From positions 62,001 to 126,000 of the forward strand of contig NZ_JANYGQ010000017.1 of NCBI RefSeq assembly GCF_025359345.1: a DNA stretch of 64,000 bases, written 5' to 3'. Of the stretch, positions 18,124 through 26,879 are shown piece by piece. The DNA comes from Mucilaginibacter sp. (GTDB taxonomy: Bacteria > Bacteroidota > Bacteroidia > Sphingobacteriales > Sphingobacteriaceae). How positions within the stretch are numbered: position 1 is the first letter of the stretch; the number at the start of each line of letters is the position of its first letter. The position numbers and the translations under genes are program-made. The notes below the pieces were generated by a model. It searched no databases and was not told where the DNA came from. It saw only the letters and a list, made by a program, of their open reading frames with translations.

Positions 18124-19167
18124 TTAATTAAACTTCAAATTCACATCGCCGCTTGATGCGCTTGCGGTTACCTGCGCGCCGCCGCCGTTTACAGTGCCAT
18201 TTATGCGGTTTTTATTCCACTCGCCGCTAAAGTTGCTGAGCTTTGTAGGGTGCTGGTTAACGCCTTCGCCTCTTATTGCAAGGTCGAGGCCCTGGCCTGC
18301 CGGTAAATCCAAGTCGATGTTACCTGCGCTGGTGTGTAATTTAAGGTACTGGCCCACATGTTTCATTTCTATGCTTAAACCACCACCGCTTGAAGAGGCG
18401 TCAAGGCTGCAGCTCATATTCTTTAAATCGACACCACCACCCGACGTGCCGGTAACCAACTCGCCGTCAATATTTCGGCCTTCTACGCCGCCACCGCTGG
18501 TATGGGCGTAAATATTACCTTTTAAATCTTCCAGGCGCAAGCCGCCGCCGCTGGTTACCAGTCTTATTTTACCATTGCAGTTTTTTGCAGTGATGCCGCC
18601 ACCGCTGGTATTTAAGTCGAGGTCGTCGCCCGAATTTGAAACATCGATACCGCCGCCCGATGTACGGCCGCGAATAACTCCGGTTAGCTTATTGAGCCGT
18701 AAACCGCCGCCGCTGGTGCTAAATGTTTCAGCACCCTTTAAATTATCAAGATCGATGCCGCCGCCGCTGGTCTTTAAATTGGTGGTTACGTTTTCGGGTA
18801 CATATATTTTAAATGAAATACTCATCTGATTGCGCCAGTTCATGTTAAGAAAAGGGTGTTTTTGTTTTACCGTAGCGCTCAATTCATGGCCGTTAACAGC
18901 GATATTCATGTCATAATCTTCTGCCAGGCGTTTTTGAATTTCTCCTTTCGATAGCTGACGATTGTTGTTACCCCTGATATAAACCTCAATACGTGGCGAC
19001 TGCCCGCTTTCGCCGCTAACTTTTATGCCTCCGCCCGATGTAGAAACAACAACACTGTTTATGGCATCGCTCGAAAGTGATTTGGTTAAATAAGGGGTTT
19101 TGTCATCCTGTGCTAATGCCGCAACACTTTGGCAGGCAACTATCAATAAGGTTAAATAAGCTTTCAT
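18124..19167 (-). CDS. DUF4097-like protein with tandem SGGG beta repeats
   Basis: This secreted 347-residue protein (signal peptide ends ALAQ) contains at least nine copies of a unit of about 16-25 residues centred on TSGGG followed by I, L or V (for example TSGGGIDLDN, TSGGGLRLNK, TSGGGVEGRN), plus degenerate ones (TSAGNIDLDL). The periodicity fits the DUF4097/DUF2807 right-handed beta-solenoid or adhesin-like group. It probably lies in the periplasm or at the surface. The function is unknown; related proteins often sit near sigma/anti-sigma operons, but no such gene is present here. Repeated GCCGCCGCTGGT codons make the DNA look repetitive. Confidence 0.75.
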   Translation of the reverse strand: MKAYLTLLIVACQSVAALAQDDKTPYLTKSLSSDAINSVVVSTSGGGIKVSGESGQSPRIEVYIRGNNNRQLSKGEIQKRLAEDYDMNIAVNGHELSATVKQKHPFLNMNWRNQMSISFKIYVPENVTTNLKTSGGGIDLDNLKGAETFSTSGGGLRLNKLTGVIRGRTSGGGIDVSNSGDDLDLNTSGGGITAKNCNGKIRLVTSGGGLRLEDLKGNIYAHTSGGGVEGRNIDGELVTGTSGGGVDLKNMSCSLDASSSGGGLSIEMKHVGQYLKLHTSAGNIDLDLPAGQGLDLAIRGEGVNQHPTKLSNFSGEWNKNRINGTVNGGGAQVTASASSGDVNLKFN

Positions 19168-19381
19168 AATTTTAAGTTTGTTTATCTATCAGACTTAAAG
19201 TTTATTCGATACGTTGCATGTGGTGGAATATTTATTTGAATAAACACTAATTCCACGAATTATTTCGAATTACAGGAATTGAAGCAAATTACGGTTAACG
19301 CTTAATAACCTTTATAAAACATAGGGCTTCCCGCCGCAAACACTACGCTCATGATAGTGTTAGAGCACCGTTATTGCCGGA

Positions 19382-19789
19382 CTAAAGTTTATCAGATATT
19401 TTTAAAAATCTTATATAGAAAATGGTTTGTGATATAAAAAACGGAATGGTTACCGTAAAAAATGCAGGCAGCATTCCGGATGAACGCATATTGCCTCCGG
19501 CTATTAATGCGGCGATTATTGGTAAAAGATAGTAGGTGAAAAACACGTAGATTTTATCATTTCTGATTGAAGGATATACATTAAGAAATATGGTGGTTGA
19601 GCAAACAGTGAGAAATACCGACCATATCGCTCCTGATAAAGCCACGATCATAACCCCCTGGCTCCCTTCCAGGCTACCTGTCAGGTGAGCGTATACCACT
19701 TGCACTGATAAAAAAGCCAAAAGTACATTAATCAAAAATGCGTACAGCAAATTCTTTTGCAAATAGCCTTCAATACGACCGTCAGCCAT
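19382..19789 (-). CDS. Small polytopic membrane protein of unknown function
   Basis: This 135-residue product has four hydrophobic segments (AFLINVLLAFLSVQVVYA, VMIVALSGAIWSVFLTVC, FFTYYLLPIIAALIAGG, AFFTVTIPFFISQTIFYI). The short N-terminus is hydrophilic. I do not recognise a family. It starts 27 bp after the stop of the sugar O-acetyltransferase on the same strand, so the two may be co-transcribed. Confidence 0.6.
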   Translation of the reverse strand: MADGRIEGYLQKNLLYAFLINVLLAFLSVQVVYAHLTGSLEGSQGVMIVALSGAIWSVFLTVCSTTIFLNVYPSIRNDKIYVFFTYYLLPIIAALIAGGNMRSSGMLPAFFTVTIPFFISQTIFYIRFLKISDKL

Positions 19790-19816
19790 TTTTTGATGTT
19801 CCTGGTTTAAAATGTG

Positions 19817-20374
19817 TCATTCAATAACCTTTATCACTTTACACGGATTTCCGGCAGCAAATACGCCCGGCGGTATATCGCGCGTAACCACGCTGCCCGC
19901 ACCAATTACGGCTTCATCGCCAATGGTAACACCGGGACAAACAATTACGCCTGCGCCAATCCAAACCCGGTTGCCGATTACTATTGGTTTGCCAAGTTCC
20001 GTACCTGAGAAGTTGCGCTCTTCAGCATTAACACTATGAGTAGCGGTAAGCAATTGCACTTTTGGTCCGCACATCACATTATCGCCGATGATTACCGGGG
20101 CTACGTCTAATATCACGCAGTCAAAATTCATGTAAAAATCTTTGCCCGTGGTAATGTTGAAGCCATAATCGCAATAAAACGGGGGTTCAATCCAGCTGCC
20201 GCTGCCCATTGCGCCTAAAATGGTTTTTAGTGTTCCTGAAAGTTCCTCAGCATTATATTCCAGGTGGGTATTATACGCTGCCAGTTTTAACCTCACTTCC
20301 CGGCGAAACTTTACCAGTTCCGGGTCGTTTGCGCGGTAGGGGAGCGCGGTTATCATTTTTTCTTTTTCGGTCAT
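19817..20374 (-). CDS. maa: Maltose/galactoside-type sugar O-acetyltransferase
   Basis: A 185-residue left-handed beta-helix enzyme of the LacA/Maa group, which moves acetyl from acetyl-CoA to a sugar hydroxyl. The N-terminal helix pair begins with the typical [20 protein letters not shown], and hexapeptide repeats follow ([53 protein letters not shown]). The catalytic His is in TATHS. The C-terminal AGNPCKVIK is standard. The exact sugar cannot be told. Gene symbol given for the family. Confidence 0.88.
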   Translation of the reverse strand: MTEKEKMITALPYRANDPELVKFRREVRLKLAAYNTHLEYNAEELSGTLKTILGAMGSGSWIEPPFYCDYGFNITTGKDFYMNFDCVILDVAPVIIGDNVMCGPKVQLLTATHSVNAEERNFSGTELGKPIVIGNRVWIGAGVIVCPGVTIGDEAVIGAGSVVTRDIPPGVFAAGNPCKVIKVIE

Positions 20375-20428
20375 ATTATTTAATTTGATAGCTCGTTAAA
20401 CTTACGAAGTTTTAGGCCATTCGTAGGT

Positions 20429-21064
20429 TTATTTGGCCGCCTTCTTCGGTGCCGATAAATAATAATGCCATAACAGCATAGTAGCAATGCTTCGGTACGG
20501 TTGCCATTGGGCGGCTACTTCAAGTACCTGCTCCCTTGTAGTTTCGGCCGGTAAATTTTTAACCCGTTTCAAAGCATTCGCCGCCGCCAAATCGCCAATG
20601 GGGAATACATCCGGGTGTTGTAAAACAAATATAAGGTAGATGTCGGCGGTCCAATTGCCGATGCCTTTTAGCGCAGTTAGCCTGGCGCGCACTTCTTCGT
20701 CCGGCATATTTTCAAGAGCTGCTAAGTTTAGTTGTCCGCTTAAAATGGCTTCGGCAAGGTATTTTAGGTAGCTGTTTTTCTGGCGGCTTACATAACAGGC
20801 CCGCATTTCTTCGTCGGTTAATAGCAGCAGCCGGGCCGGGGTTAACTCCTGTAAATGCTCTTTCAATTTATTTAAAGCCGACAGCGCCGATGCCAGCGAA
20901 ACCTGCTGCTCCAAAATAATATGCACCAGGGTTTCGAATGTATTGGGCCGGTTCCAGAATGGCGGATAACCATAAGCGTTAAAGATGGCGGCTAAATCTG
21001 TATCGGTTGGAATTAGCTTGTCGCAAAAAGAATGAAAGGTAGATTTGGTGAATTGGTTAGTCAC
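20429..21064 (-). CDS. DNA-3-methyladenine glycosylase II-like (AlkA family)
   Basis: This cytosolic base-excision repair enzyme removes alkylated purines. The HhH-GPD fold is visible: the hairpin LKGIGNWTA (residues 132-140) and the catalytic Asp in PIGDLAA (Asp 158). At 211 residues it lacks the N-terminal domain of E. coli AlkA, as is usual for short bacterial members. FETLVHIILEQQVS is the conserved helix before the HhH. It stands alone, 54 bp before the sugar acetyltransferase gene. Confidence 0.88.
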   Translation of the reverse strand: MTNQFTKSTFHSFCDKLIPTDTDLAAIFNAYGYPPFWNRPNTFETLVHIILEQQVSLASALSALNKLKEHLQELTPARLLLLTDEEMRACYVSRQKNSYLKYLAEAILSGQLNLAALENMPDEEVRARLTALKGIGNWTADIYLIFVLQHPDVFPIGDLAAANALKRVKNLPAETTREQVLEVAAQWQPYRSIATMLLWHYYLSAPKKAAK

Positions 21065-21114
21065 GGGTTATTGTTGCCTTGAGTTTCAAAAATAACATTA
21101 TAAAATTTGTTTAT

Positions 21115-21122
21115 TATATTTG
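21115..21122 (+). promoter_or_regulatory. Putative -7 box of the toxin-antitoxin operon
   Basis: TATATTTG matches the Bacteroidetes TAnnTTTG consensus, 50 bp before the ATG at 21173. No good -33 TTG is seen at the expected distance, so the call is tentative. Confidence 0.4.
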
Positions 21123-21172
21123 TGATAAGTTTGATTTAAAAGCGTTTGTCTTTTGTATTATATCTTAAAATA

Positions 21173-21406
21173 ATGAAACAGGTAACCATTAATGTACCCG
21201 AAAATAAATTTGCTTTTTTTATGAAGTTGATGAAGTCACTGAACTTTGTAAAAGTGGTTGAACCTGCAAAAACTGCGGAGGAGCAGCTGACCTCTGAACA
21301 GCGGGAAATCTGGAATAATGTAAAACAAGGATTTGTTGAGCTTAAAATGGTTGAAGAAGGAAAATTGAAAGACCGCCCGTTGCAAGAGTTATTAGATGAG
21401 CTTTGA
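21173..21406 (+). CDS. Putative antitoxin of a RelE/ParE pair
   Basis: The ATG at 21173 is preferred over an upstream TTG at 21146, which would add nine residues. The 77-residue product begins with a beta strand (QVTINVPENK) and continues with two charged helices (FFMKLMKSLNFVKVV, SEQREIWNNVKQGFVELKMV), like the small Bacteroidetes antitoxin partners that lack an obvious DNA-binding motif. The function is inferred from its 11-bp overlap with the downstream toxin gene. In such pairs the antitoxin binds the toxin and usually represses the operon. Confidence 0.65.
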   Translation: MKQVTINVPENKFAFFMKLMKSLNFVKVVEPAKTAEEQLTSEQREIWNNVKQGFVELKMVEEGKLKDRPLQELLDEL

Positions 21407-21740
21407 GTTTAGAACAATACCAAACTTTGACCGCGAACTAAAAAAACTCGCCAAAAAGTATCCTTCCATTAAGCAAGATGTCTCCGAATTGGCGAAAAGT
21501 CTTATAGAGAACCCCTTTCAGGGCGAAAGCCTGAGCAAGAACTGCTTTAAAGTACGCATGAAAATCACATCAAAAATGGCCGGCAAGTCGGGCGGTTCAA
21601 GGGTTATTACTTGTGTAAAAGTGTTAAAGGAACGCATTACGTTAGTTTCGATTTACGATAAATCGGATATGGAAAATATTTCTGATAACTTTCTTGATCA
21701 GGTTCTTGCCGACAATGGACTGATCTATACGTCTCTCTAA
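21396..21740 (+). CDS. Type II toxin, RelE/ParE superfamily
   Basis: The 114-residue protein has the RelE/ParE order: FDRELKKLAKKYPSIKQDVSELAKSL helical hairpin, then strands KVRMKI, SRVITCVKV and ITLVSIYDKSD. RelE members cleave mRNA at the ribosome and ParE members inhibit gyrase; the sequence does not decide which. Basic residues (KMAGKSGGSR) between strands two and three fit nucleic-acid binding. Overlap with the antitoxin gene indicates translational coupling. Confidence 0.82.
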   Translation: MSFEFRTIPNFDRELKKLAKKYPSIKQDVSELAKSLIENPFQGESLSKNCFKVRMKITSKMAGKSGGSRVITCVKVLKERITLVSIYDKSDMENISDNFLDQVLADNGLIYTSL

Positions 21741-21826
21741 AACAATGATAATTCATTCTTGTTATTTCCACAGCATCCTGCTAAAAATATTAGGATTTAG
21801 CATTTACTTTTCTCAATTTTACCCAT

Positions 21827-23107
21827 ATGAACAACCTGCCGCCATTAGCCGAGCGCATGCGCCCCAAAAACCTGGACGATTACGTTGGGCAGAAACATTT
21901 GGTGGGCAAAGGCGCAGTTTTGCGAAAGGCTATCGAGTCGGGCCAACTGCCGTCGATGATATTCTGGGGGCCGCCGGGAGTAGGCAAAACCACGCTGGCT
22001 TATATCATTTCCCAAACGCTCGACAGGCCGTTTTTTGCACTAAGCGCTATTAACTCTGGCGTTAAGGATGTGCGCGAGGTAATTGAAAAAGCCTCGCTGA
22101 TAAAAGCCGAAGGCGGAATCCTGCCGGTATTGTTTATCGATGAAATCCACCGTTTCTCCAAATCGCAGCAGGACTCGCTGCTGGGTGCGGTTGAGCGGGG
22201 GATAGTTACGCTGATAGGTGCTACTACCGAAAATCCATCGTTCGAAGTTATTTCCGCTTTGCTGTCGCGTTGCCAGGTATACATCCTGCAATCTCTAAAC
22301 GAGGATGATTTGGTTAGTTTGGTGGATAAGGCCATGAAAGAAGACGAGGTGCTGCAAAAGAAAAGCATCACCATAAAAGAAAATGAGGCATTGCTGCGCT
22401 TATCGGGTGGCGATGCCCGCAAGCTGCTGAATATCTTTGAGCTGCTGGTAAATGCTTTCCCGGGCAAGAAAATTACGCTGACCAACGAGAATGTGCTGGA
22501 GCATGTGCAGCAAAACATGGCGCTGTATGATAAAGCAGGCGAGCAGCATTATGATATTATTTCGGCCTTTATAAAATCCATGCGGGGCAGCGACCCTAAC
22601 GGGGCTGTTTACTGGCTGGCCAGGATGATTGTAGGTGGTGAAGATCCGCTGTTTATTGCCCGCAGGATGCTAATACTTGCATCCGAAGATATTGGCAACG
22701 CGAATCCAAATGCGCTTTTATTGGCGCAAAGCTGTTTTGAAGCGGTAAATAAAATAGGCATGCCCGAGTCGCAATTGATCTTATCACAAACGGCTATTTA
22801 TTTGGCAACATCAGCAAAAAGTAATTCGGCCACAACGGCAATCGGCGCCGCCATTGCCATGGTTAAACAAATGGGCGACCTGCCCGTGCCCCTGCACCTG
22901 CGCAATGCGCCAACCAAATTGATGAAAAATATAGGCTACGGTAAAGACTACAAGTATGCCCACAGCTATGAAGGCAACTTTACCGACCTCGATTTTTTAC
23001 CCGAAGCTATTAAAGGCACCAAATTATACGAGCCCGGCAACAATGCCCGTGAAAACGAATCAAAAGAAAAGCTAAGAAAGCTTTGGGGTAACAGGTATAA
23101 TTATTAA
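21827..23107 (+). CDS. rarA: Replication-associated recombination protein RarA (MgsA)
   Basis: This clamp-loader-like AAA+ ATPase acts at stalled replication forks and single-stranded DNA ends in the cytosol. The 426 residues show the N-terminal LAERMRPKNLDDYVGQKHLVG, Walker A GPPGVGKTT, Walker B LFIDEIHRFSKSQQD, sensor 1 GATTENPSFEV, and the C-terminal tetramerisation domain with RGSDPNGAVYWLARM and LHLRNAPTKLMK. It is full length and the motifs are intact. Upstream is the TA pair, downstream an ABC exporter; neither suggests a joint role. Confidence 0.96.
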   Translation: MNNLPPLAERMRPKNLDDYVGQKHLVGKGAVLRKAIESGQLPSMIFWGPPGVGKTTLAYIISQTLDRPFFALSAINSGVKDVREVIEKASLIKAEGGILPVLFIDEIHRFSKSQQDSLLGAVERGIVTLIGATTENPSFEVISALLSRCQVYILQSLNEDDLVSLVDKAMKEDEVLQKKSITIKENEALLRLSGGDARKLLNIFELLVNAFPGKKITLTNENVLEHVQQNMALYDKAGEQHYDIISAFIKSMRGSDPNGAVYWLARMIVGGEDPLFIARRMLILASEDIGNANPNALLLAQSCFEAVNKIGMPESQLILSQTAIYLATSAKSNSATTAIGAAIAMVKQMGDLPVPLHLRNAPTKLMKNIGYGKDYKYAHSYEGNFTDLDFLPEAIKGTKLYEPGNNARENESKEKLRKLWGNRYNY

Positions 23108-23238
23108 TAATTTTACTCCCTGGGGGAATGTTTGGGCGGCGTGAAATTCAGGGCGTGATATCGAAATGTTGATGCCTGTCACTTAAACATGCAATTTTTT
23201 GCCTATTATTACCACTGATTAATTATTGAACTATACAG

Positions 23239-24717
23239 ATGACCGCAACCTTTGTCAAGCATGAACTAAAAGCTTTTTGGCGCTCAAAAAACACAGGCAA
23301 AAGTATTGCGGTACGTGTTGTAATGGGCTTGCTGATATTATACCTGTTGCTGATAGTTTGTGCCATTGGTTTTAACCTGGATAAGCTGCTGCTAAAGGGC
23401 GGCGGCAAAACGGATATAGTTGTTACCTACTGTGGTATTATACTGCTGTATTACTTAAGCGACCTATTTACACGCCTGCAGCTGCAGGATTTACCGACAC
23501 TACGGGTACAACCCTATCTGCAACTGCCGGTCAAACGTAATTCGCTGGTGCGTTACCTGGCGTTTACTGCTTTACTTTCGGTTTTTAACCTTTGGCCCTT
23601 TCTGTTGTTTGTCCCTTTTGTTTTAAAAATCATCATGACCGATTCGGGTGGTGTAGCTGCTCTTGCTTTTGTGGTTTCTATAGCCGGCCTTACGGTATTT
23701 AACAATTACCTGGCCTTGTATTTGAAACGGAAGGCAAACATAAACGGCTGGATATTTTTAATTGCTGTGGCTGTGATTATATTGATTGGCCTGTCTGATT
23801 TTCTTTGGCACTTTATATCCATCCGCAAATTTTCGTACCTGTTTTTCGGTGGCTTAATAAAGTACCCGCTTTTGGCAGTTATACCTGTGTTGCTCGGCGC
23901 GGTTATGTATTACCTTAACTTTTTATATTTAAAAGATAATCTTTACCTGGAAGAGCTCGGCTCGCGTAAAGACACCAAATATAAAAGCAGCACAGAGTAT
24001 CCTTTCCTTAGCCGGTTTGGTAGCGTTGGCGATTTAGCAGCTAATGAGCTTAAGCTCATTTTTCGCAACAAGCGCCCACGCTCGGCCCTCATTATGGGGC
24101 TGTTTTTTATGTTTTACGGATTAATGTTTTATCCGAACCCCCAAATGAATGGTGAGGGCTACAAAGTGTTTGTAAGCATGTTTATGACGGGTATTTTTAT
24201 CATTAATTACGGGCAGTTTATGTATGCCTGGCAGGCCTCGCATTTCGATGGGCTGCTGGTCAGCAAGGTAAAATTCGGCGAGTTTTTGAGGGCCAAATAC
24301 CTGCTGTTCACTATGGTATCAACGGTATTTTTACTGCTTGCAACGCCATATGTTTACTTTGGCTGGAAGACACTGGTGATTGAAGTAATTATGTATTTAT
24401 GGAACATAGGCGTAAATACTACCATGGTGCTGTTTTTTGCCAATCGTAATTATAAGCGCATGGACCTTTCAAAAGGCGCTGCGTTTAACTGGGAGGGGAT
24501 GAGCGGTAACCAGTGGATTTTATCATTCCCGCTCTTGATCGCCCCTTTTATAATATACGTGCCGTTTGCCTTATTTCACCAGGCAAACACGGGGCTGGGC
24601 ATACTTGGGATAGTAGGGTTGGTTTGCACATTTACACGCGGTTTTTGGATAAAAAAACTGGAAGCGGATTTTCACACAAAAAGATACACCATAGCTGAAG
24701 GCTTCAGAAATAAATAA
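23239..24717 (+). CDS. DUF5687 ABC-2-type membrane protein
   Basis: A 492-residue polytopic membrane protein with about ten to twelve hydrophobic segments. The N-terminal FVKHELKAFWRSKNTGKSI and the central AANELKLIFRNKRPRSALIMG are the elbow-helix motifs of ABC-2 permeases, repeated once in each half. This matches DUF5687, the permease partner of the ABC ATPase that follows 1 bp later. The cargo is unknown. Confidence 0.85.
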   Translation: MTATFVKHELKAFWRSKNTGKSIAVRVVMGLLILYLLLIVCAIGFNLDKLLLKGGGKTDIVVTYCGIILLYYLSDLFTRLQLQDLPTLRVQPYLQLPVKRNSLVRYLAFTALLSVFNLWPFLLFVPFVLKIIMTDSGGVAALAFVVSIAGLTVFNNYLALYLKRKANINGWIFLIAVAVIILIGLSDFLWHFISIRKFSYLFFGGLIKYPLLAVIPVLLGAVMYYLNFLYLKDNLYLEELGSRKDTKYKSSTEYPFLSRFGSVGDLAANELKLIFRNKRPRSALIMGLFFMFYGLMFYPNPQMNGEGYKVFVSMFMTGIFIINYGQFMYAWQASHFDGLLVSKVKFGEFLRAKYLLFTMVSTVFLLLATPYVYFGWKTLVIEVIMYLWNIGVNTTMVLFFANRNYKRMDLSKGAAFNWEGMSGNQWILSFPLLIAPFIIYVPFALFHQANTGLGILGIVGLVCTFTRGFWIKKLEADFHTKRYTIAEGFRNK

Positions 24718-24718
24718 G

Positions 24719-25462
24719 ATGATAGAGATTAAAAACCTTAAAAAAGTTTACAACGGCGTAATTGTTGTAAACGTGCCTGACATTCACATAAAAAAAGGTG
24801 AGAGCGTAGGCCTGGTGGGGAATAACGGCGCGGGTAAAACTACCTTGTTCCGTGTGATGCTTGATTTAATCAGGCCCGAGGCCGGGCAGGTTTTGTCGAA
24901 TGGGGAGAATGTTGCCGGGCACGAAAACTGGAAGAACTACACCGCATCATACCTTGATGAGGGCTTTTTGATAGACTACCTTACACCTGAAGAATATTTT
25001 TACTTTATTGGCGGGCTACACCAGCAAAGCCGCGCACACGTCGACGATTTTTTAGCAGGCCTCACCGATTTTTTTAACGGCGAGATATTAAAAAAAGGCA
25101 AATACATCCGCGACTTGTCCAAAGGGAACCAGTGCAAGGTGGGTGTGGCATCATGCCTTTTACAAAACCCGGAGCTGCTGATGCTCGACGAACCGTTTGC
25201 TAATATCGACCCCAGCACCCAGTTCAGGCTGAAAAGTATTTTGAAAGATTTAAACAAAAACAAAGGGGTAACCACCCTTATCTCCAGCCACGACCTTAAT
25301 CACATTACCGATGTATGCGACCGCATCCTGCTGATGGAAAAAGGCGTGATAATTAAAGATATCGCAACCAGTTCATCAACCTTAAATGAGTTGGAAGAAT
25401 ACTTTGGCGTAGGGCAAATTGTTTCAGCAAAAACAAATATCGATATAGAAGAAAATCATTAA
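24719..25462 (+). CDS. ABC transporter ATP-binding protein
   Basis: This 247-residue nucleotide-binding subunit has Walker A GNNGAGKTT (residues 34-42), Walker B LLMLDEPFANIDP and the H-loop ISSHDLNH. The signature motif reads LSKGNQCK instead of LSGGQ, as is common for the partners of DUF5687-type permeases. It energises the membrane protein encoded just upstream; with a 1-bp gap, translation is coupled. Confidence 0.93.
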   Translation: MIEIKNLKKVYNGVIVVNVPDIHIKKGESVGLVGNNGAGKTTLFRVMLDLIRPEAGQVLSNGENVAGHENWKNYTASYLDEGFLIDYLTPEEYFYFIGGLHQQSRAHVDDFLAGLTDFFNGEILKKGKYIRDLSKGNQCKVGVASCLLQNPELLMLDEPFANIDPSTQFRLKSILKDLNKNKGVTTLISSHDLNHITDVCDRILLMEKGVIIKDIATSSSTLNELEEYFGVGQIVSAKTNIDIEENH

Positions 25463-25640
25463 ATTAATCCATATTGCGCTGGAATATGCTTGTGAACAAT
25501 GTAAAGTTTTACGTTGCTGTGCACAGTGAAACATAAGGAACAGGGTGGAACAGTAAGCGGTTCGCCCCAGGTGTTAAAAAGCTTATTTCCGCGTTAAAAA
25601 CGCACCTTTTAGGCTATTTTTCACGCTAAAAAATGCGAAA

Positions 25641-25666
25641 AGTACTGACAAATTGGTGTCAGTACT
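25641..25666. promoter_or_regulatory. Perfect 10-bp inverted repeat overlapping a promoter
   Basis: AGTACTGACA (25641-25650) and TGTCAGTACT (25657-25666) are exact complements with a 6-bp spacer. The right arm overlaps the -7 box at 25663-25670, the position expected for a repressor operator. No regulator gene is adjacent. Confidence 0.6.
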
Positions 25667-25670
25667 TTTG
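25663..25670 (+). promoter_or_regulatory. Bacteroidetes-type -7 box of the GNAT gene
   Basis: TACTTTTG fits TAnnTTTG. Transcription would begin near 25677, about 50 nt before the chosen ATG at 25729. The operator palindrome overlaps it. Confidence 0.55.
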
Positions 25671-25728
25671 TAAAAACTGCTTATCGGGGCGCGGAGAAGG
25701 CAAAGGAACATACAAAGAAATTACATAT

Positions 25729-26223
25729 ATGCACTTCATAAGGGAAGCAACAATTAACGATGTTGAGGCCATCCGTGAAATAGCCGATACAACATGGCGA
25801 CAGGTTTACTCACCCATACTTGCCAAAGAACAATTGGATTTTATGCTGGCCGAAATTTACTCGACAGAAAAATTAACCTCGCAGATCAGCAATAATATCC
25901 AAACATTTTTGATGCTGATTGAAGGCGACGAGCCTGTGGCATTTGCAGCCTATTCCCCGCGCGATGAAAACCCCGCAATATACAAGCTGCACAAACTCTA
26001 CTGCCTGTCCCAAACACAGGGAAAGGGGTACGGCAAAATATTGATAAACCAGGTAATTGATAATACAATTGCCGCCGGTATACACACCCTCGACCTCAAC
26101 GTAAACCGCTACAACAACGCAAAAACTTTTTACGAAAAGATGGGATTTGAAATAGCCTATGAGGATGATGTTCCGATTGGTAAATACTGGATGAATGATT
26201 TTGTGATGCGAAAGAAATTATAA
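25729..26223 (+). CDS. GNAT-family N-acetyltransferase
   Basis: The ATG at 25729 is chosen because it begins a standard GNAT N-terminus (HFIREATINDVEAIREIA) and lies downstream of the promoter; the open frame from 25633 adds 32 unconvincing residues. The 164-residue enzyme has the acetyl-CoA loop SQTQGKGYGKIL (Q/RxxGxG) and the C-terminal NNAKTFYEKMGFEIAYED. The acceptor is unknown; members of this type acetylate small molecules or protein N-termini. The gene may share a transcript with the secreted protein gene that follows. Confidence 0.88.
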   Translation: MHFIREATINDVEAIREIADTTWRQVYSPILAKEQLDFMLAEIYSTEKLTSQISNNIQTFLMLIEGDEPVAFAAYSPRDENPAIYKLHKLYCLSQTQGKGYGKILINQVIDNTIAAGIHTLDLNVNRYNNAKTFYEKMGFEIAYEDDVPIGKYWMNDFVMRKKL

Positions 26224-26241
26224 TTGTATATTCACTTCATT

Positions 26242-26808
26242 ATGAAGCAAATCCGCCAGGTATTACCACCCCAATTAATAGTCTTTATTGGTGTTTTTAC
26301 ATGTTTTTGTATCGATGCATCAGCACAAGTGGCTTTCAATTGTTCGAAACTGCTGAAGCAAAACATTGCAGTTGAAAATCAACAGGATGTGTTAGCTAAT
26401 TTTAATAAACATGCCGACTGCCTTGGCCTCGACAGCGTTGACCTTAGAATGTACAGCGATGGGCCAGTGCTGGGTACGTTATTATTAGGAAGAATTAAAG
26501 CCAAGGGGGATGAAAAAATAACTTATGGCGATATATCAACCTTTATAAATAATGCTAAAAAAGATACTGGTTATACATCGGTTCGAAATTTAGTCATAGC
26601 TCAGATGACACTCGAGAAACGGCGATTTACACCTGACAACTGGGAAAGCAGCTTGAAATATCTTAAAGTAGTGGGAATGCCGGATGCAGATATGGAAGCC
26701 TTTCATAAGTACCTGCTTGAAAAACAGGAGCACCACTGGACATATCGGCAGCTCATTGTTGGATACCAAATGAAACGGGAGGCGGAAGCGCCGGCGAAAG
26801 GAAATTAA
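26242..26808 (+). CDS. Secreted protein of unknown function
   Basis: The ATG at 26242 gives a signal peptide (PQLIVFIGVFTCFCIDASAQ); a TTG at 26224 directly after the GNAT stop is an alternative. The mature part is about 160 residues, mostly helical, with Cys in FNCSKLL and ADCLGL that could pair. No domain is recognised. The 18-bp distance to the acetyltransferase gene suggests one operon. Confidence 0.6.
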   Translation: MKQIRQVLPPQLIVFIGVFTCFCIDASAQVAFNCSKLLKQNIAVENQQDVLANFNKHADCLGLDSVDLRMYSDGPVLGTLLLGRIKAKGDEKITYGDISTFINNAKKDTGYTSVRNLVIAQMTLEKRRFTPDNWESSLKYLKVVGMPDADMEAFHKYLLEKQEHHWTYRQLIVGYQMKREAEAPAKGN

Positions 26809-26867
26809 ACCGGGAATAACATTACACCCTTTCAACTTTCCAACCTTACAACAAATAAACAATTTCG

Positions 26868-26875
26868 TATTTTTG
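26868..26875 (+). promoter_or_regulatory. -7 box directly before ispG, near-leaderless start
   Basis: TATTTTTG fits TAnnTTTG and ends 4 bp before the first ATG of ispG (26880). Transcription would start at or just after that codon, so translation may begin with no leader, or at the second ATG (26886). Confidence 0.5.
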
Positions 26876-26879
26876 CACC

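Larger units (their letters stand above)
25463..25728. promoter_or_regulatory. Upstream region of the GNAT gene
   Basis: A 266-bp gap. The frame of the GNAT gene is open from 25633, but the promoter and palindrome at 25641-25670 lie inside that extension, which argues it is untranslated leader. Confidence 0.5.

Noticed and set aside
18300..19060. Regular direct repeats resembling a CRISPR array
   Set aside because: The repeats (GCCGCCGCTGGT-like) are codons for the SGGG units of one long open frame; spacers are of unequal length and coding.
22000..22518. 172-codon open frame on the minus strand
   Set aside because: It lies fully inside rarA on the other strand; the protein is low-complexity Ser-rich and matches no family, while rarA motifs are intact.
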